This document shows, piece by piece, positions 45,055 through 58,100 of a stretch of DNA of 64,000 nucleotides. This stretch comes from Proteles cristata cristata (Eukaryota > Chordata > Mammalia > Carnivora > Hyaenidae). A program made the translations under genes and the position numbers. The notes beneath the pieces were generated by a model, which was given only the letters and a program-made list of their open reading frames with translations, was not told the origin of the DNA and ran no database searches. The stretch covers positions 1,674,001 to 1,738,000 of the forward strand of contig JAESUZ010002694.1 in assembly GCA_017311185.1 (NCBI GenBank). Reading direction: 5' to 3'. Each line of letters starts with the position of its first letter. The first letter of the stretch is position 1.

Positions 45055-47659
45055 CTGAAATGAAAGCTCAGCCAGACAACAGAAAACAAACAAACAAACC
45101 AGAATCAAGACTGCTTGAGACTCCGTCGTCCCGGCCCAAACCACTGTCCCCTGCCGTAAGTTGGGTTCCAGGGGAATGAAGCACGGGTACTTCCCACAGC
45201 CTCGCCCCCAGCACTAGCAGATGCCAGGCATACAGGCGGGCCTCACCTACTCATTTAGGAAATGAATCCCCTAGGAATACATAGACCTATTCGGAAACAA
45301 CTGCGATTCCTTCATCTGAACATTCTCTGGAATAGTCCAAAAATGATAATAAAATTAAACACCAGGAACAGCTCATGCTCTCACCAGCTGAGTGATTGAA
45401 GACCAGATATTTAACCTCCCTGCTTCTCAGGAGGGTTTCACAAAGTGTCTCCCTCCTCAAAAGGAAAAGCTGAACATTTAGTCACTTATTTGTCATGCCA
45501 TTTGACAGCCATGTGCAGTACCATGAACTTACGCATATGCTTTCTCAGGGCACCGCAGAAGGGTCTATGCAAACCACAGGCCCACAAGTTATTATCAAAC
45601 TTCTGGATGATGCGCGCTCATCTGTAAATGGACTCTGAGCCCAGATATGTTCCAATGTAGGGTCCAAATCCCAATTAATTGAAGTTACTAAAGTTCAAAT
45701 GGAAATGGGCACTTCATCAACACCAACTCTGTCTCCAACAGGTGATCTTTAACATTCTCTATAATACACTGCAACGATCTGCTTCCCTATCCATCTCTCC
45801 CAACAGAACTCCTGAAAGAACTACCTTGTATTAACCTTAACTTAAGTGCCTCTTGCATTAAGAGCCCATTGCAAGTTCCCAGTTAAGTGTCTGGGGCAGG
45901 GAAAAGGGAGTCAATTCCAACCTGACAGGGTAGCTGCATTCCAGGATGTCTGGCAATAGAGGGTCCTTCGGGAGCTTTCACCATGCACAGAAATTCATGT
46001 TAGGGGGTGAGGCAAAGCAGTACTAAGTGTGTAATCACTAACCCTCACTCGACACCTCTCAAGATCCAACCGCCAGCCTAAAACTGGAAGGTATTGTGCA
46101 CTTATGGTCCTAAAAGAGAACAATGAGTCCCTTACAAACCATACCCAGACTAGATGACAAATGTCTTTTGAGGCTGAGTGCACACTACTGGAAAAAGAAA
46201 AAGTATAAATTACCTTAAAGTCAAAATCTGCCCAGCCATTCATCAGGCTGGAACAACAGATATGGATCGAGCCACATTCCAGGTTGGTAGAAAGCAGCAT
46301 TCTCCAAGGACTCTTGCAGCTATAATGTACCATAATAACCCCCTTTGTGTGTCCATTATCTTACTCATGAAGAAAGTGTAGTTCACTAAAATCATAGACC
46401 ATCGGAAACTCTTGTTTGAAATCCTCACGAGGAGGATGAAGCATTTCACTTTAACCTGGAGGATATAAGGCACTTGGCCAAAGAAGTGAACGTGACTTAC
46501 AAACCCAGCAAGAGCTTCAGAAAGGTTTATGGCTATGACATTTCTCACTCAGCTTTGCAGTTTCCAAGGAAACAGGACCATGGTCCACTCTGCAGTGATA
46601 TTAACCTCTTTTCACAAAGTCCTGCTCCAAACCTGTCAAGAAGTCTATTTAAATTTCACCCAAACCCCACCCTTCTCCAAAATCCTGTAATAACTATCTT
46701 CTTTTTACTGATGAGAGGTTGAGTGGATCTGCTGTGTGGTCTCCCTCGTTGCAAAGAATCAACATGAGTTTATAAAACTACAGCTTTGTCCCTGACGGTC
46801 TCAGGCTGATTTGGCTACGGCCAAGACCCTCGGCAATCTTCGGGTACCCACCCTTTCCGTGACTGAGTGTAGACTCCAGCAAAGCCTTAGGCACGAAGTT
46901 GGATCTCTCTAGGGGTCACAGGGCTCCGCTTTTGTCACTTGTGTTCAGCCAGGCTTAGGTGGACTTGTCCTCCCTCCCCCAGGGTGTAAGCTCTCAAAGA
47001 GTCACCACAATTTAGCCCTTATTCTCAAGGCACCAAGCACCCTGGCTGCCATCAGATGCTGCCCACAAAGGAGTACTTGCCTGCCATCTCTAACTCTCAG
47101 TCCCAGGCTTGAAGATATTCCCAGCCCACAGGTCCTCAGAGATGGAAAGTGTCAGGTGGCAAAGACAAGTGATCTTCCTGGTCCTCAGCTTAGCTGCCCT
47201 GGACCCATGTGGGACATATACAAGAGGAGGAGGGGATGAAACGAAGGTCCTCAGAGGAGAAGGTTTCAGTATTAGGGTGTCGTTTGGGCTGGAAGGATGC
47301 AGAATACCAGCTGCAGTATCCAGAGTCTACTCAAGACTTCACGTTTTTATAACCACTTTCTGTCAGAAGGGCTGGCTTACAGCTTTACTAGACCCATGAT
47401 CCCTAAGGCCAATACATGTCAAGGAAGGGTTAGCCTCTAATTGGTTCATTTACTCCAAAGGCCCGGTAATTAGTAGTGCGATCTCTTATTTAAGTGCCTC
47501 AACCACTTTATCTTGTTTTAGAAAGCACTCACAAGCAAGAAGTCTTCCAGGGGATAACTGCTAAGGAATACAAAAAGCTCAGCCATCTACTACAGAAGCA
47601 TTACAACCTAACCCCAAAATGTACTTCCTTCCCAAACCCAGAGGACGTCAATACCAATT
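45055..47659. other. Repeat-poor unassigned stretch
   Basis: About 2.6 kb without any SINE or clear L1, less AT-rich than most of the window (notably 45115-45250 and 46780-47300). Possible MIR-like words near 46455-46510 (aggcacttggccaaagaag). The plus frame 47109-47399 has a hydrophobic stretch after a second Met (residues about 12-32) that looks like a signal peptide, but the rest matches nothing I know. Confidence 0.45.
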
Positions 47660-47672
47660 CTCTCAGTTCCAG

Positions 47673-47867
47673 GGGCACCTGAGAGTGGCTCAGTTGGGTA
47701 AGTGTCTGACTTCTTGATTTCGGCTCGGGTCACGATCTCCATGTCATGGGATCAAGCCCCACGTTGGGCTCCATGCTGGTCATTAAACCTGCTTGAGATG
47801 TTCTCTCTGCTTCACTCCTGCTCATATTCTTTCTCTCTCCTTCTCTCTCAAAATAAACTTTAAAATC
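47673..47867 (+). mobile_element. Old SINEC copy
   Basis: Head gggcacctgagagtggctc with two inserted bases, decayed B box (catgggatcaagccccacg). Target duplication ctctcagttccag (47660-47672) and ctctcacttccag (47868-47880), one mismatch. Confidence 0.93.
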
Positions 47868-47880
47868 CTCTCACTTCCAG

Positions 47881-48573
47881 AGCAGAAAAAATGCTTTAAC
47901 ATAAAGCTAAAGATGTCCCTAGATAAGGTTACAGTCAATATAAAGCTTCTCAAAAGTCATTTGTACACAAAACCCAGAGCAGAGGCCAAACGGAAAACCT
48001 AGATAATTTGACTACATAAGGTTTTAAAACTTGTGCAGGAAAACAGAGCAAAAAATAAACACTATTTAGAAAGGCAAAACTATGTGTGGGAAAATATCTG
48101 CAATGCTAAGAGACAGAGCGGGTTTCCTTAAAAGAACAGAGACTTGCATACACAACTTGAAGAAAATAAAAATGGCACTTAACCCATTTTTTTACAAAAA
48201 CAAACTAATTAAAGGTAAGGTGCTGAAGGAAGTACATACTCTATGTTGACATAAGAATAAAGAATCCCATCAGGCAGGTTTGAGTTTATTTGTGTTTTAA
48301 GACAAGAAACACAGGTCCCTGTAGCTAAGTTTGCAATAAGGTTGTGGATCAAAAACAGAACAGTCTGAGTGGATGAGTTTTTCCTTAAATGCAATTAAAG
48401 TTCTTATAGATTTTAAGGAAAGGCTCCTAATCCTCCCCCCTTCCAATTTAGTTTTTTTAAAACACTACAGAAATGAACTAAAAACTCAGGAAATACAGGA
48501 TTTTAAACTATCAAGGCATATAAAGATCAAACTAGCTCTTATGAAACATCAACTTAATACATATGAAACTGAT
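47881..48573. other. Unassigned AT-rich DNA
   Basis: Nothing recognised; short frames only. Confidence 0.45.
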
Positions 48574-48590
48574 TTTTTAAGAAAGCATCT

Positions 48591-48783
48591 TGGGGCACCT
48601 GGGTGGCTTAGTTGGTTAAGTGTCCGACTTCGGCTCAGGTCATGATCTCATGGTTCGTGGGTTCGAGCCTCATGTCAGGGTCTGTGCTGACAGCCAGCTC
48701 AGAGCCTGGAGCCTGCTTCGAATTCTGCATCTCCCTCTTTCTGACACTCCCTTGCTCATGCTCTCTCAAAAATAAAACAAAAA
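48591..48783 (+). mobile_element. SINEC copy, intermediate type
   Basis: Head tggggcacctgggtggctt, intact-looking B box (gggttcgagcctcat), 'ctgacagccagctcagagcc'. Approximate target duplication ttttttaagaaagcatct (from 48573) and tttttaatgaaggatct (from 48785). Confidence 0.93.
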
Positions 48784-48801
48784 TTTTTTAATGAAGGATC
48801 T

Positions 48802-49401
48802 AAATCTAGTACTTTATATCCTTCATCCTTGAAACTACAACTCATGAACACCACTCTACGTCTGAAATTTCTTTCCAGATAGCTCTTAAAGATACTCTAA
48901 TGCAGGACTATTTCTGACTAATTGAGCTGCTACTTGAAAATTCTCAGGCATAAGATCCCAACCTTATGTAGAACTAAAGTTCCCCCAGAGTTCATCTTTG
49001 TTAACTTTTCCTGGATATCAAGTCTTAACTTTGAAGGATTTAGGAATCTCAAGTATGAGCAAGTACAAAAGAAAATGGTAACACCTAAAATAAAGCAAAG
49101 GGAAAAAGGTAAAAAATCATTTAATTCAGAGCTCCATATGCAGCATGCCCAAAGGGAACGCAAAGGTGCCTCAATTCTACCAGTTGTCTGAATTACTGTG
49201 CTTCAACACTGCAGACTGCACTGACTAAATATACTGTAGGAGACTGCGCTGGTGGTTAAGAGTACTGACTGTACTTGCAATGTACAAGAGTAATGTAAAA
49301 GAATAATGACTGACTTGCAATGTAGGAGTTTCAGATGCTGAAGTTTTTACTTTAACACCACAGTTTCCAGAAGAAATTATTTTTCCACTATGGTATACAA
49401 T
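48802..49401. other. Unassigned DNA
   Basis: Contains a near-repeat of gactg(ta)cttgcaatgta at about 49267 and 49309. Around 49246 the words ggtggttaagagtactgac look like a MIR head. No gene supported. Confidence 0.4.
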
Positions 49402-49417
49402 ATTGTCTAACTTTCAG

Positions 49418-49588
49418 AGCACCTTAAGAGGCTCAGTTAAACATCTGACTCTTGATTTCCACTTACGTCATGATCTTACCATTCGTGGGCTAGAGCCCCA
49501 CATTGGGCTCTGTGCTGACAGCACGGAGCCTGCTGGGATTCTCTCTCTCCAGCCCTTACCCGCTCACACTCCTTAAGAACTTAAATAC
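49418..49588 (+). mobile_element. Old, shortened SINEC copy
   Basis: Head reduced to agcaccttaagaggctcag, B box changed to gggctagagccccacat. Target duplication attgtctaactttcag (49402-49417) and attgcctaactttta (49589-49603), with mismatches. Confidence 0.85.
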
Positions 49589-49603
49589 ATTGCCTAACTT
49601 TTA

Positions 49604-50578
49604 AATTTTGTACCAAACACCACACAACGGGGAAACCAGAAAACGGGATGAAATGGTGTCCTTTTCTGAGATATAAACACAAAAATAAGTTTTAAACCAT
49701 GCTGTCCTTGGTTTTTCTTTTGAACATTCCCTATCATCCTTGGGTTGATAGTCAATGTCAACTAAATCTTGAGTTCATTCTGAATTGGGCCAAGAGTGAA
49801 ACTCGTAGTAAGATCTACCAGCATAGCAACTAATAGCAAACTGCCAGATTAACAGTTTTTCAAACACAACCTGGAGAAAGATTACACATGATGCCATTAC
49901 CAAGTACATTGCGGCTTAGCAACTCTGTCAACATTTTATTGCTATTTAGTTCTAAGAAAAGCAAGACAGGACAAAAGAATTTTTTTTATAAAAACAGCCT
50001 ATCTTGGAAGGTTTTCAATTTCAGGATAAATTTTAAAATTAAAAAATATGAACTCCATCTAATTATAAACCACAATCTAAAATGTCTGTTCAGAATTGGA
50101 GGCAGTTAAGTTTTATAAGTTACTAAATGGGTTGATTAAATCACAAATAAATGTATCTTTATCTCAAGGTTATTAAATTAAATGATTTATATGCATCTAA
50201 TTACTTCTCAAAATCTCTGGTGAAGAAAATACATTTTATATTAGTGTCTGATGTCTTACAGGAGCTAAATCAAATGGCTCAGTCTGTAAACAGACCAAAT
50301 CCCACATATCATATTGGCTTTCTTGTGTTGACTATTAAAAAGAAATGAACCTAAAAACAAAAGGCAGACTCTGTCCACCAAATCACAAGCAAAATGTACC
50401 AAGCAAAATGTATTTCCAAGCACATGCTGTGGTGAACAGAACACCATTACTCTGGTGACAAACTGAACAGAAAGGTAATCCAGGAAACCGATAATTTCAA
50501 AGTACCATGAGTAAAAATTCAATATCCTTTAAAGAAGCACCCATAAGATTCTCAAAGGTATTTAGTAGCATGAAATTA
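49604..50578. other. Unassigned AT-rich DNA
   Basis: No repeat or gene recognised. A near-duplicate word, aagcaaaatgta, occurs twice at about 50387 and 50401. Confidence 0.45.
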
Positions 50579-50592
50579 TGGATTTCAAGTAA

Positions 50593-50791
50593 TTTTTTTA
50601 ATGTTTATTTTTATTTCTGAGAGAGAATGTGATCAGGAGAGGGTCAGAGAGAGGAGGAGACAGATTCTGAAGCAGGCTCCAGGTTCTGAGCTGTCAGCAC
50701 AGAGCCTGATGCGGGACTTGAACCCAAGAACTGTGAGATCAGGACCTGAGCTGAAATCGGACACCTAACCGACTGAGCCACCCAGTCACCC
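50593..50791 (-). mobile_element. SINEC copy (older type)
   Basis: Reverse copy; head end reads gagccacccagtcaccc. Target duplication starts tggatttcaagtaa (50579-50592) and tggatttgaattat (from 50792), with mismatches. Confidence 0.9.
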
Positions 50792-50805
50792 TGGATTTGA
50801 ATTAT

Positions 50806-51732
50806 AATATGTTCCAATTAAACATAAAATGGAGTGAATAAAAGCTAGATCGTTCACCCCAAGCCAAGAAACAAGGAAGAACCTAAGTCTCTCAAGATCA
50901 ACTGCTCACCCTCACAGCGCTTGGTTTATCTTCTGTCAACTTCAAGTCAACACACCATGGATAAGAGGTGTACAATTCTAATGTCATTCCTGACTGCATG
51001 TCTGAACATTCCAGTGTGAATCCTTGAGTTCATGCAAAGACTACACAGTGCAAGTGAAGAAACATGAAAGTTGTACCTTTCACCATTCCATATACATACA
51101 TAACACTAAGGTAAAAACCGTACAGATTTAGGGTGTCAAGTGTGTAAGAAGATTACTGAAGGCCTTTTATGATTTCACAAGACTTCCCTCATTTCTGCCC
51201 ACTTCCACTGTGGACTCCTTGGTCCACCCCTCCAACCCCTGATCTTTGAACATTATTCTCTAATGTGAGACATGGAATCCTAATCTTCACAGTATCTTCA
51301 AGAACTCTAACTCCATGGTAAAGCTCTAACAAGTTCTTTCCTTCCTTAACTCATTATAACTATCAAAATGAAAAAAAAAAATCTGGAAGGCAGGCTATGA
51401 ACCTCCCTAAATACACCATCCTCCTCGATTCAGCCATCATTGCTTGCTCAAGGCTGCAGCTCACTCAGCCCCTGGAGCAGCGAATATGCGACTCTCCTTG
51501 ATGAAAAGCCAAAGCAAGCATGTTAACGCTACCTGAAGGATATTTACAGCCTCGGTCTCTACATCAACCTATATACAGATCCTTTATTATCCCAAATACT
51601 GCAAAAGCAAACGAAGGTCAGTCTTCACAAAGCTTTGGTCAACGCAAAACATTACAAGATAACCTTTTGAACAAAAGGCTTGATGGGAGTTTCTTAGCAA
51701 GATCATAAGAAATTCTACCATGGCCTCCATCT
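50806..51732. other. Unassigned DNA
   Basis: No repeat or supported gene. An A run lies at 51370-51380. Confidence 0.45.
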
Positions 51733-51746
51733 AGGTTTATTTTCAG

Positions 51747-51777
<31 letters not shown>

Positions 51778-51928
51778 GAGTGGGACGGGCAGAGAGAGAG
51801 AATCCCAAGCATGCTCTAAGCTGCCAGTACAGAGCTCAATGTAGGGTTTCAACTCACAAGCTGCAGGTTCATGACCTGAGCCAAAACCAAAGTCAGACAC
51901 TTAACCAACTGAACCACCCAGGAGCCCC
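51733..51928 (-). mobile_element. Old SINEC copy carrying a (CA)n run
   Basis: Reverse copy ending in ccaggagcccc. The purine-rich part normally found at its tail side is replaced by a CA run (51746-51775). Decayed reverse B box (tttcaactcacaagctgca). Confidence 0.88.
51746..51775. repeat. (AC)n microsatellite
   Basis: About 15 uninterrupted AC units at the tail side of a SINE. Confidence 0.97.
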
Positions 51929-52617
51929 ACTTCCCTTTTAAACTACTTCATGGAACACTTGTTCCAGGAAGAAAATAAGAGAGCTACCTTATGGGAGGAA
52001 TGTTTGAGGTTTCCGGGGCTCATAGAAGATATACAAACTTTTTTTTACCTGCTGCATGATTTTTTGCAAGACAGGAAGAGGAAGAGAAGTCTCCCTTTGC
52101 AGGAAGCACTTAACAGTTACTCTAGACAGCTATGGGGGGAACCCACAGAAAGGCCTCTATGCAAGGCATACTGGTGAAATCATCTGTCCAGGTATAACCC
52201 ACATTTAGAAAACTGATCTTCCATTGCTAAAATGCTGGTCACATTTTCAGTCACATGATTTATCTAATGGCTTTGTAAACAAAATCAGATTCAGGTTTAT
52301 AATCTTCCTGCCTTTCAATAATATAGCACTTTTCTTTAAATACCAACCCTGAGATATTGCCAATTTATATGAAAACATTAATTATACAACAGTTACCAAA
52401 TAATGTAAGAAACACAAAACAGTTTATGTTATGAGAAGATGGAAGTATATTTTTAGTGAGTATAGTTCGTTAAGCAAATACACATGTAATTAACCTAAAG
52501 AATTAAAATGGAACCAAATTCAACAAATCTCTATCTTCTTGTTAAAGCCTTTCGATCAAAACATTAACTTCAGCACTCCAATTAGTCAACATATACTTAG
52601 CAATTAAAACTCTTTAA
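51929..52617. other. Unassigned DNA
   Basis: The 75-codon plus frame at 51950-52177 is polar with no recognised motif. The rest is AT-rich. Confidence 0.45.
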
Positions 52618-52631
52618 AATATTCAATTGTT

Positions 52632-52849
52632 GGGGCGCCTGGGTTGCTCGATCGGTTAAGCGTCCAACTTCGGCTCAGGTCATGATCTCACGGTTTGTGG
52701 GTTCGAGCCCCACGTTGGGCTGTGTACTAACAGCTAGCTCAGAGCCTGGAGCCTGCTCCAGATTCTGTATCTCCCTCTCTGACCCTACCCTGCTCATGCT
52801 CTCTCAGAAATTTAAAAGATAATAATAAAGAAGAAAACATATTTTTAAA
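52632..52849 (+). mobile_element. SINEC copy (older type)
   Basis: Head ggggcgcctgggttgctcg, B box ggttcgagccccacg. Target duplication aatattcaattgtt (52618-52631) and aaattcaactgttc (52850-52863), imperfect. Confidence 0.94.
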
Positions 52850-52863
52850 AAATTCAACTGTTC

Positions 52864-53426
52864 ACTTTCTCTCCTACAGGGTTAGGTTCAATGCCTTAGA
52901 TTTATACTTTTTACCCCAGTTAATAGCTTGATCGGTGTGGGAGAAAAGTCACTGAACCTCAGGACAGGAGGAGATAAATCTACATCTCCTGGCCCCATGG
53001 CCTACAAGCTAATGAACTTCAGAAAAGCTGCTTGTGGTTTCTCAGCAGGAAACACACAACACCCAAAACCCCATTTCTCCTGGGATGTAAACAATATATG
53101 CAAACCTGTATTGTGCCCCATAAATATCATTTACACATAAGCGATTTTCTCGGTCTACAGTCTAGCTCAATACTTGGGATATGTTACATCTTCAATAGAT
53201 AGATATATCCAGAGTCAAAACACTAGTTTCTATTCTTATTTCATATCTGATCCACATTACAAGAAATATTTTGATACATGTAGTCATGTTAGAGAATTTA
53301 ATGTCTCCAATTTCTTTAAGCACAGTGTACAATCTAACTTGTCAAAATAAAATAAATTTTTACCTCACAGATTAATACTGTTAAAACACGTATGTACCCT
53401 TAACCAACACTGATCAAGTTCCAAGA
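52864..53426. other. Unassigned DNA
   Basis: No repeat recognised; a 70-codon plus frame (52928-53140) lacks support. Confidence 0.45.
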
Positions 53427-53556
53427 CAGAGATTCTTAAGCTTTAAATTCATGTGAGTCACCTGGGAGTCTTCTTAAAATTCAGATTCTAGTGGAGCAGA
53501 TATGACCTGAGGAACTTCATTTCTCATAAGCTCCTAGATAATAATGCTCCTAAACC
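53427..53556 (+). mobile_element. hAT-Charlie-type non-autonomous relic
   Basis: 'gagattcttaagctttaaat', gtgagtcacctgggagtct, 'taaaattcagattctagtgg' and 'acttcatttctcataagctc' follow the MER5-group order. The right end is lost. Confidence 0.55.
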
Positions 53557-53564
53557 CATGAAGG

Positions 53565-53925
53565 TTTATGCCAGGAATGTACAGATGGTCCAGTATGGAA
53601 CAAATATCCTAATGAAATCTGTTACATTGACAGATTAAAGAAAAAATGTCATGTGATCATATTAAGGCTTAAAAGGATCTAAGTTAATTCATCACCCTTT
53701 GCTAACAAAATGTATTTAGCAAGAGACAGTATTCAAGGGTCTTCATTTAGCAAAGGGTTCCAAAATATATCCAGCACAAATCCCCCACACAGTGATTAAC
53801 CATAAAATATTAGGTATGCTCCCATTTGAACTAGGAGAAAGACCAGGATACCCAGTACCGCTGCTGCTACTTACATCCTGGGGTTTCAGTCAATGCAAGA
53901 AAATGCTAATCAGAAATACACATTT
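53565..53925 (+). mobile_element. L1 ORF2 fragment
   Basis: 'cattgacagattaaagaaaa', 'tcatgtgatcatattaaggc', tgattaaccataaaatatt and 'tgctgctacttacatcctgg' follow the reverse-transcriptase region of L1 ORF2, with indels. It stops at the next SINE. Confidence 0.6.
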
Positions 53926-53928
53926 TTA

Positions 53929-54144
53929 ATTTTTTTTTTTTTATTTATTTCCAGGAGAGAGAGAGAGAGAGACAGCGTGAGCAGGGGAGGGTGAGAGAGA
54001 TTGGGAGTGACAGATGAAACAGGCTCCAGGCTCCGAGCTGGCACTCAGCACAGAGCCCGATGCGGGGCTCGAACCCACGAACCGCGAGATCATGACCTAA
54101 GCGAAAGTCGGACGCTCAACCGACTAAGCCACCCAGGCGCCCCT
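53929..54144 (-). mobile_element. Young SINEC
   Basis: Reverse copy with intact reverse B box. Target duplication gaaatacacattttta (53913-53928) and gaaatacacattctta (54145-54160), one mismatch. It carries its own small changes (ctccgagctggcactcag). Confidence 0.97.
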
Positions 54145-54227
54145 GAAATACACATTCTTAAAAAGGAAAATTTTAACTGGCCTTTACTGGAAATCATAGA
54201 TCTATATGGAAAGCCAAGATTATTTTT

Positions 54228-54440
54228 TTTTAATGTTTTTATTTATTTCTAGGAGAGAGAGAGAGAGACAGCGTGAGCAGGGGAGGGTCAGAGACAGAGG
54301 GAGTCACAGGCTGAAACAGGCTCCAGGCTCTGAGCTGGCAGTCAGCACAGAGCCCGACGCAGGGCTCGAACCCATGAACCGCGAGATCATGACCTAAGCG
54401 AAAGTCAGACGCTTAACCGACTAAGCCACCCAGGCGCCCC
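54228..54440 (-). mobile_element. Young SINEC
   Basis: Reverse copy with perfect 17-bp target duplication aagccaagattattttt at 54211-54227 and 54441-54457. Only about 84 bases from the previous copy, in the same orientation. Confidence 0.98.
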
Positions 54441-54457
54441 AAGCCAAGATTATTTTT

Positions 54458-54789
54458 AAACCCTAAGACTTAAGTAAGAATTTGAAGACCTACAGTTAGC
54501 CGTATTTGAAAATCTTACAGTAGAAAAAACTTGTAAGTGTTTAAAAGGTGTTAATATGGGTAAAATCTTAAAAGCTCAAAGATCTAACACAAATAACCTG
54601 AATAGAGCATTTATGTTTCTATTATGTGGCTAATACGGTGGATAACACTATACTATAGATCCCAAATGTCCCCTGAAATTACTCTATGTAGGCCAAAACA
54701 ATGAGTGTCCAGCTTTTAAAACACTGAACCCATATTTCATTTTCAAAGCAGGAGAAATAGATGCTCAATGATCTCTTTTACTACAAGTT
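54458..54789. other. Unassigned AT-rich DNA
   Basis: Nothing recognised. Confidence 0.45.
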
Positions 54790-55125
54790 GAGGCCACTGC
54801 TGCCTCAGGGACTTTGTACTTCCTATTCTTTTGGCCTCAACTGCTCTACCTCAGTCTTCTGTAACAGCTTGCCCAGTCTCACTGCTGGTACCTCAGCTCA
54901 AAATTTTTTTTCCTAAATACTTTAATGTAGATACGCACACAAATGCCTTTACACAACCTAGGTATAGGTCTATCCCATTATAACTGTCGAACCGTAAGTA
55001 CCTTGTTTCCATCCACCTGCATACTACTTAGCACTCCCATCAGAACATAAGCTCCATCGGTGAAGAAATTACATCTGTCATCTCTAACACCTGGCATAAT
55101 GCCTGGCACACAGACTTGCTTAAAA
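54790..55125 (+). mobile_element. L2 3'-end relic
   Basis: 'ctgctgcctcagggactttg', 'cttcctattcttttggcctc', then ctggtacctcagctcaaa, later 'ataagctccatcggtgaaga' and 'acctggcataatgcctggca' give the known L2 3' order. Confidence 0.75.
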
Positions 55126-58100
55126 AGGTTCTTCAAAACTCCATTTTTAAAAAATATTAACCAACACCAAAAAGCAAGTGGTTGGCTAGTTGAATAGTTA
55201 CACATGCACACAATGGCATAAACCATTAAAAGTTTATCCCTGAAAAGCAGTTGAGGGGAGCTGGTTAAGTGTGGAGAACAATGCAGGCCATCACCCCTTT
55301 TGTGATTAAATCCATTTATACAAAAGGATATCATTCTTACAAGGACTACCTTTATTAACAAGTGATTTTTTGTATTTTTATTTTCCTGTTATTTTCATTT
55401 TTACATTTCTAAAAAATGGTTTTTAATTAAAAATATGGGTGATTATATGCCTGTATTTGAAGGATATAGGCCTCTTCACTTCCAACTCCTTTAATGCCTT
55501 GTCATACTGTGCATGAACTCAAAATGCTTAAAAATTAAATTGGTGAATGCAAATCATACAACTCAGTGCTGTTTGTAGAAATCCACTTAATCTTGCCTTG
55601 CTGCTTAAAAAAAAAATGTAAATCTTAAGTGAAAAAGTACATATTGCTAGTATTCTGTAATGAGTAGTTTTACAGTCTGGAAAGGCTCATTTCTTCCTTT
55701 GCAAGGTAGAAACAACCACCTGCCTAAACCCTCGCCCTGGTAAGATAAAGAGTAGGGAAGAAAACATTTTATTATGCAGTTCATTTTGGGATCTCAGAGA
55801 ATGTTGGGTTGCTACCACTGTGACACAGAGCTGGTCATTCTCCGGTGTTTTCTGTCAGAATCATGTACATACGTGACAAACTCTTACAGTAACCTTTAAC
55901 CACTAGATGGTGATCTTGTGGCTTCATAGCTCAGGCCTCTGACATCACTGGTCTGATCAGTGGGAAGAAGTTTAAAAGTAAGGAGATCCTCAATTCACCT
56001 TTAAAAATTGTTTCAATTAAGAAAACAAGCCATTGTCACTGAGTACCATATACTTCAGAGCTGTCAACCTTCTTTTAAATACCAAGCTGAATACCTGGCT
56101 CTTCCAGTTTTAACTGAGGTAGGGGAGAGGATTCTTGAATGGGAAGAATCACTACCATGCTTTGCACTGACCCTTTTGCTTTAAGCAACCAACAGCTATA
56201 CTCACTCGGGCCAAATGGTGGGAAATGGCCATCAATGCACTGTGGTCAGCATTCCCAGGCACCTCAATGCTCTCCGTCTGTCCTTGACGGAGGATAGGAC
56301 TGAAACTGAACTCTAAGCTTAGAAAAGTCTAAGGCAAAACTTATTTCTCTAGAAGAGAAAACAAGTTATTTTCTTTAAGTTTTTAGACATTCTTTAAGAT
56401 TACTTTATAAAATAACTTCTCATAAGCTGAAACAAGGCAATCTATAAATATCTACCATACGTTGGAATATCAACATTCACAACTACTGAAGACCATGATG
56501 CATTTTGACAACCACAGGTAGACAGTATTAGGTTTTCTTTCAGTAAAGTATTTTTAATGTAATAAATTATCTGCTCTCTGAAATCCTATGCAACTGAATG
56601 GTTGACAGTTCTAGTTGAAGCCAAGAGATCAATTTACCATTTTTGTGGAATATTTATTCAATGGCATTTTAAGGAAATGGCAATGAGTTTTGGTTTAACT
56701 AGAGTATGTGGTATTAAGTCAATGAAGCAGAAAATACTTCTTTCTTCTGAATTACTGTGATTGGAGATTACTACTCTAGATTATAACATAGGTCCTAAGG
56801 ATACCATGTACCACGGAGGGTCAGTGTCCCTATAGTTAATGACTAGACTGACGTGCCTCAAATTCTTATACACCTGATAGGATTTTCCGGTCTTGCTTTG
56901 AGGTCAACTATCCTTTTTCTCTATAATCTCTTTGCTTCCTCTAGAAGTTATCACCTGCTTGCTATTTCTAATACCATACACTTCAACTAGATAGGTTAGA
57001 ACCATATGGGAAACAGTAAGTAAACTCTAGGGATAGGGAGCATTCTTAATCAGAATATATTTCAGCAGGACAATTTTTATATTTATCAATATTATCCACT
57101 TAATATTAGTTCCAGTTAATAATGGAAAACACATGCACAAGTTTCAGAACAACACTCACAGGCTTTCTCCTTTCATTTCTACAGCTTACCCCCAGCATGG
57201 GTGAGAAGCATAGGAGAGTTCAGGTTTGTTTGTTTTTTGTTTTTTTAATTCTGTATGTTCAATAGCAAAACATAGTTTATCTCAACCTAAACTAATTTTA
57301 ATGGTAGAACCAAAGATCAAAACCTTCCATACTTCATTTACAAGCCAAGCGTAGTCCTCCCAAATTGTTTATCCTGACAGGTCACTGCCATCTTTCCTGG
57401 TAAGGATTCAAGTAATTAGATGACCAGAACAGGGATCAGGAGAAGGTCACAAAAATAGGGTCTCAGAACTATCAAGGGCTGGTGAACAACTGCCCAGGGG
57501 CAACATTACACACTGCCTAGTTGCTAGGAAATATGCACCTGTCAGGTCCCAGAAGAGTCCTTTTGCAAACAGTAAGAGGAAAAGGAAAATAAAGTGTGCA
57601 TGGACACTCCCCATTTGCCACAGCCTGTCCCATGCTTAAACTAAAGGACACCGGCACAATGACCCTATAACACAGACTCTTAGTCGACGTTTTATAGCAT
57701 TTTGAAACAGGACCTCTCCAACAAAGTACCTTCCCATTTAAGTAGGAGTCATGCCTTTTTACGCGTGTTGGCATGTACATGAGAGCACTGGATCCGCAAC
57801 CCTCTGTCATAGTAGCTCTTAATTATAGGTGGAGATGATACGAACTCCAGTTACTTGAGGTTTTGGGATATTCTTATCGTGGCAGAGCCACTACATAGGA
57901 GCAGACTTGCATGGTCAGCAGCTCTTCATAATGTAGTTTAGAAGATTATAAAGTTATAATAGTTTATTCTGCATAAAGGTTTCTGAGGATGTAGATTTTC
58001 CTTTTTGAGTGAAAAACTTCCTTTTCTGATGATCTCCATTCTACCTTGAAATTTACTTAGAACTGGCAATAAAAATTTCACGTCCTTTCTTTTCCTACCA

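Noticed and set aside
54978..55361. 127-codon minus-strand frame
   Set aside because: Over half of it lies antisense on an L2 3' end, and it has no motif or splice support.
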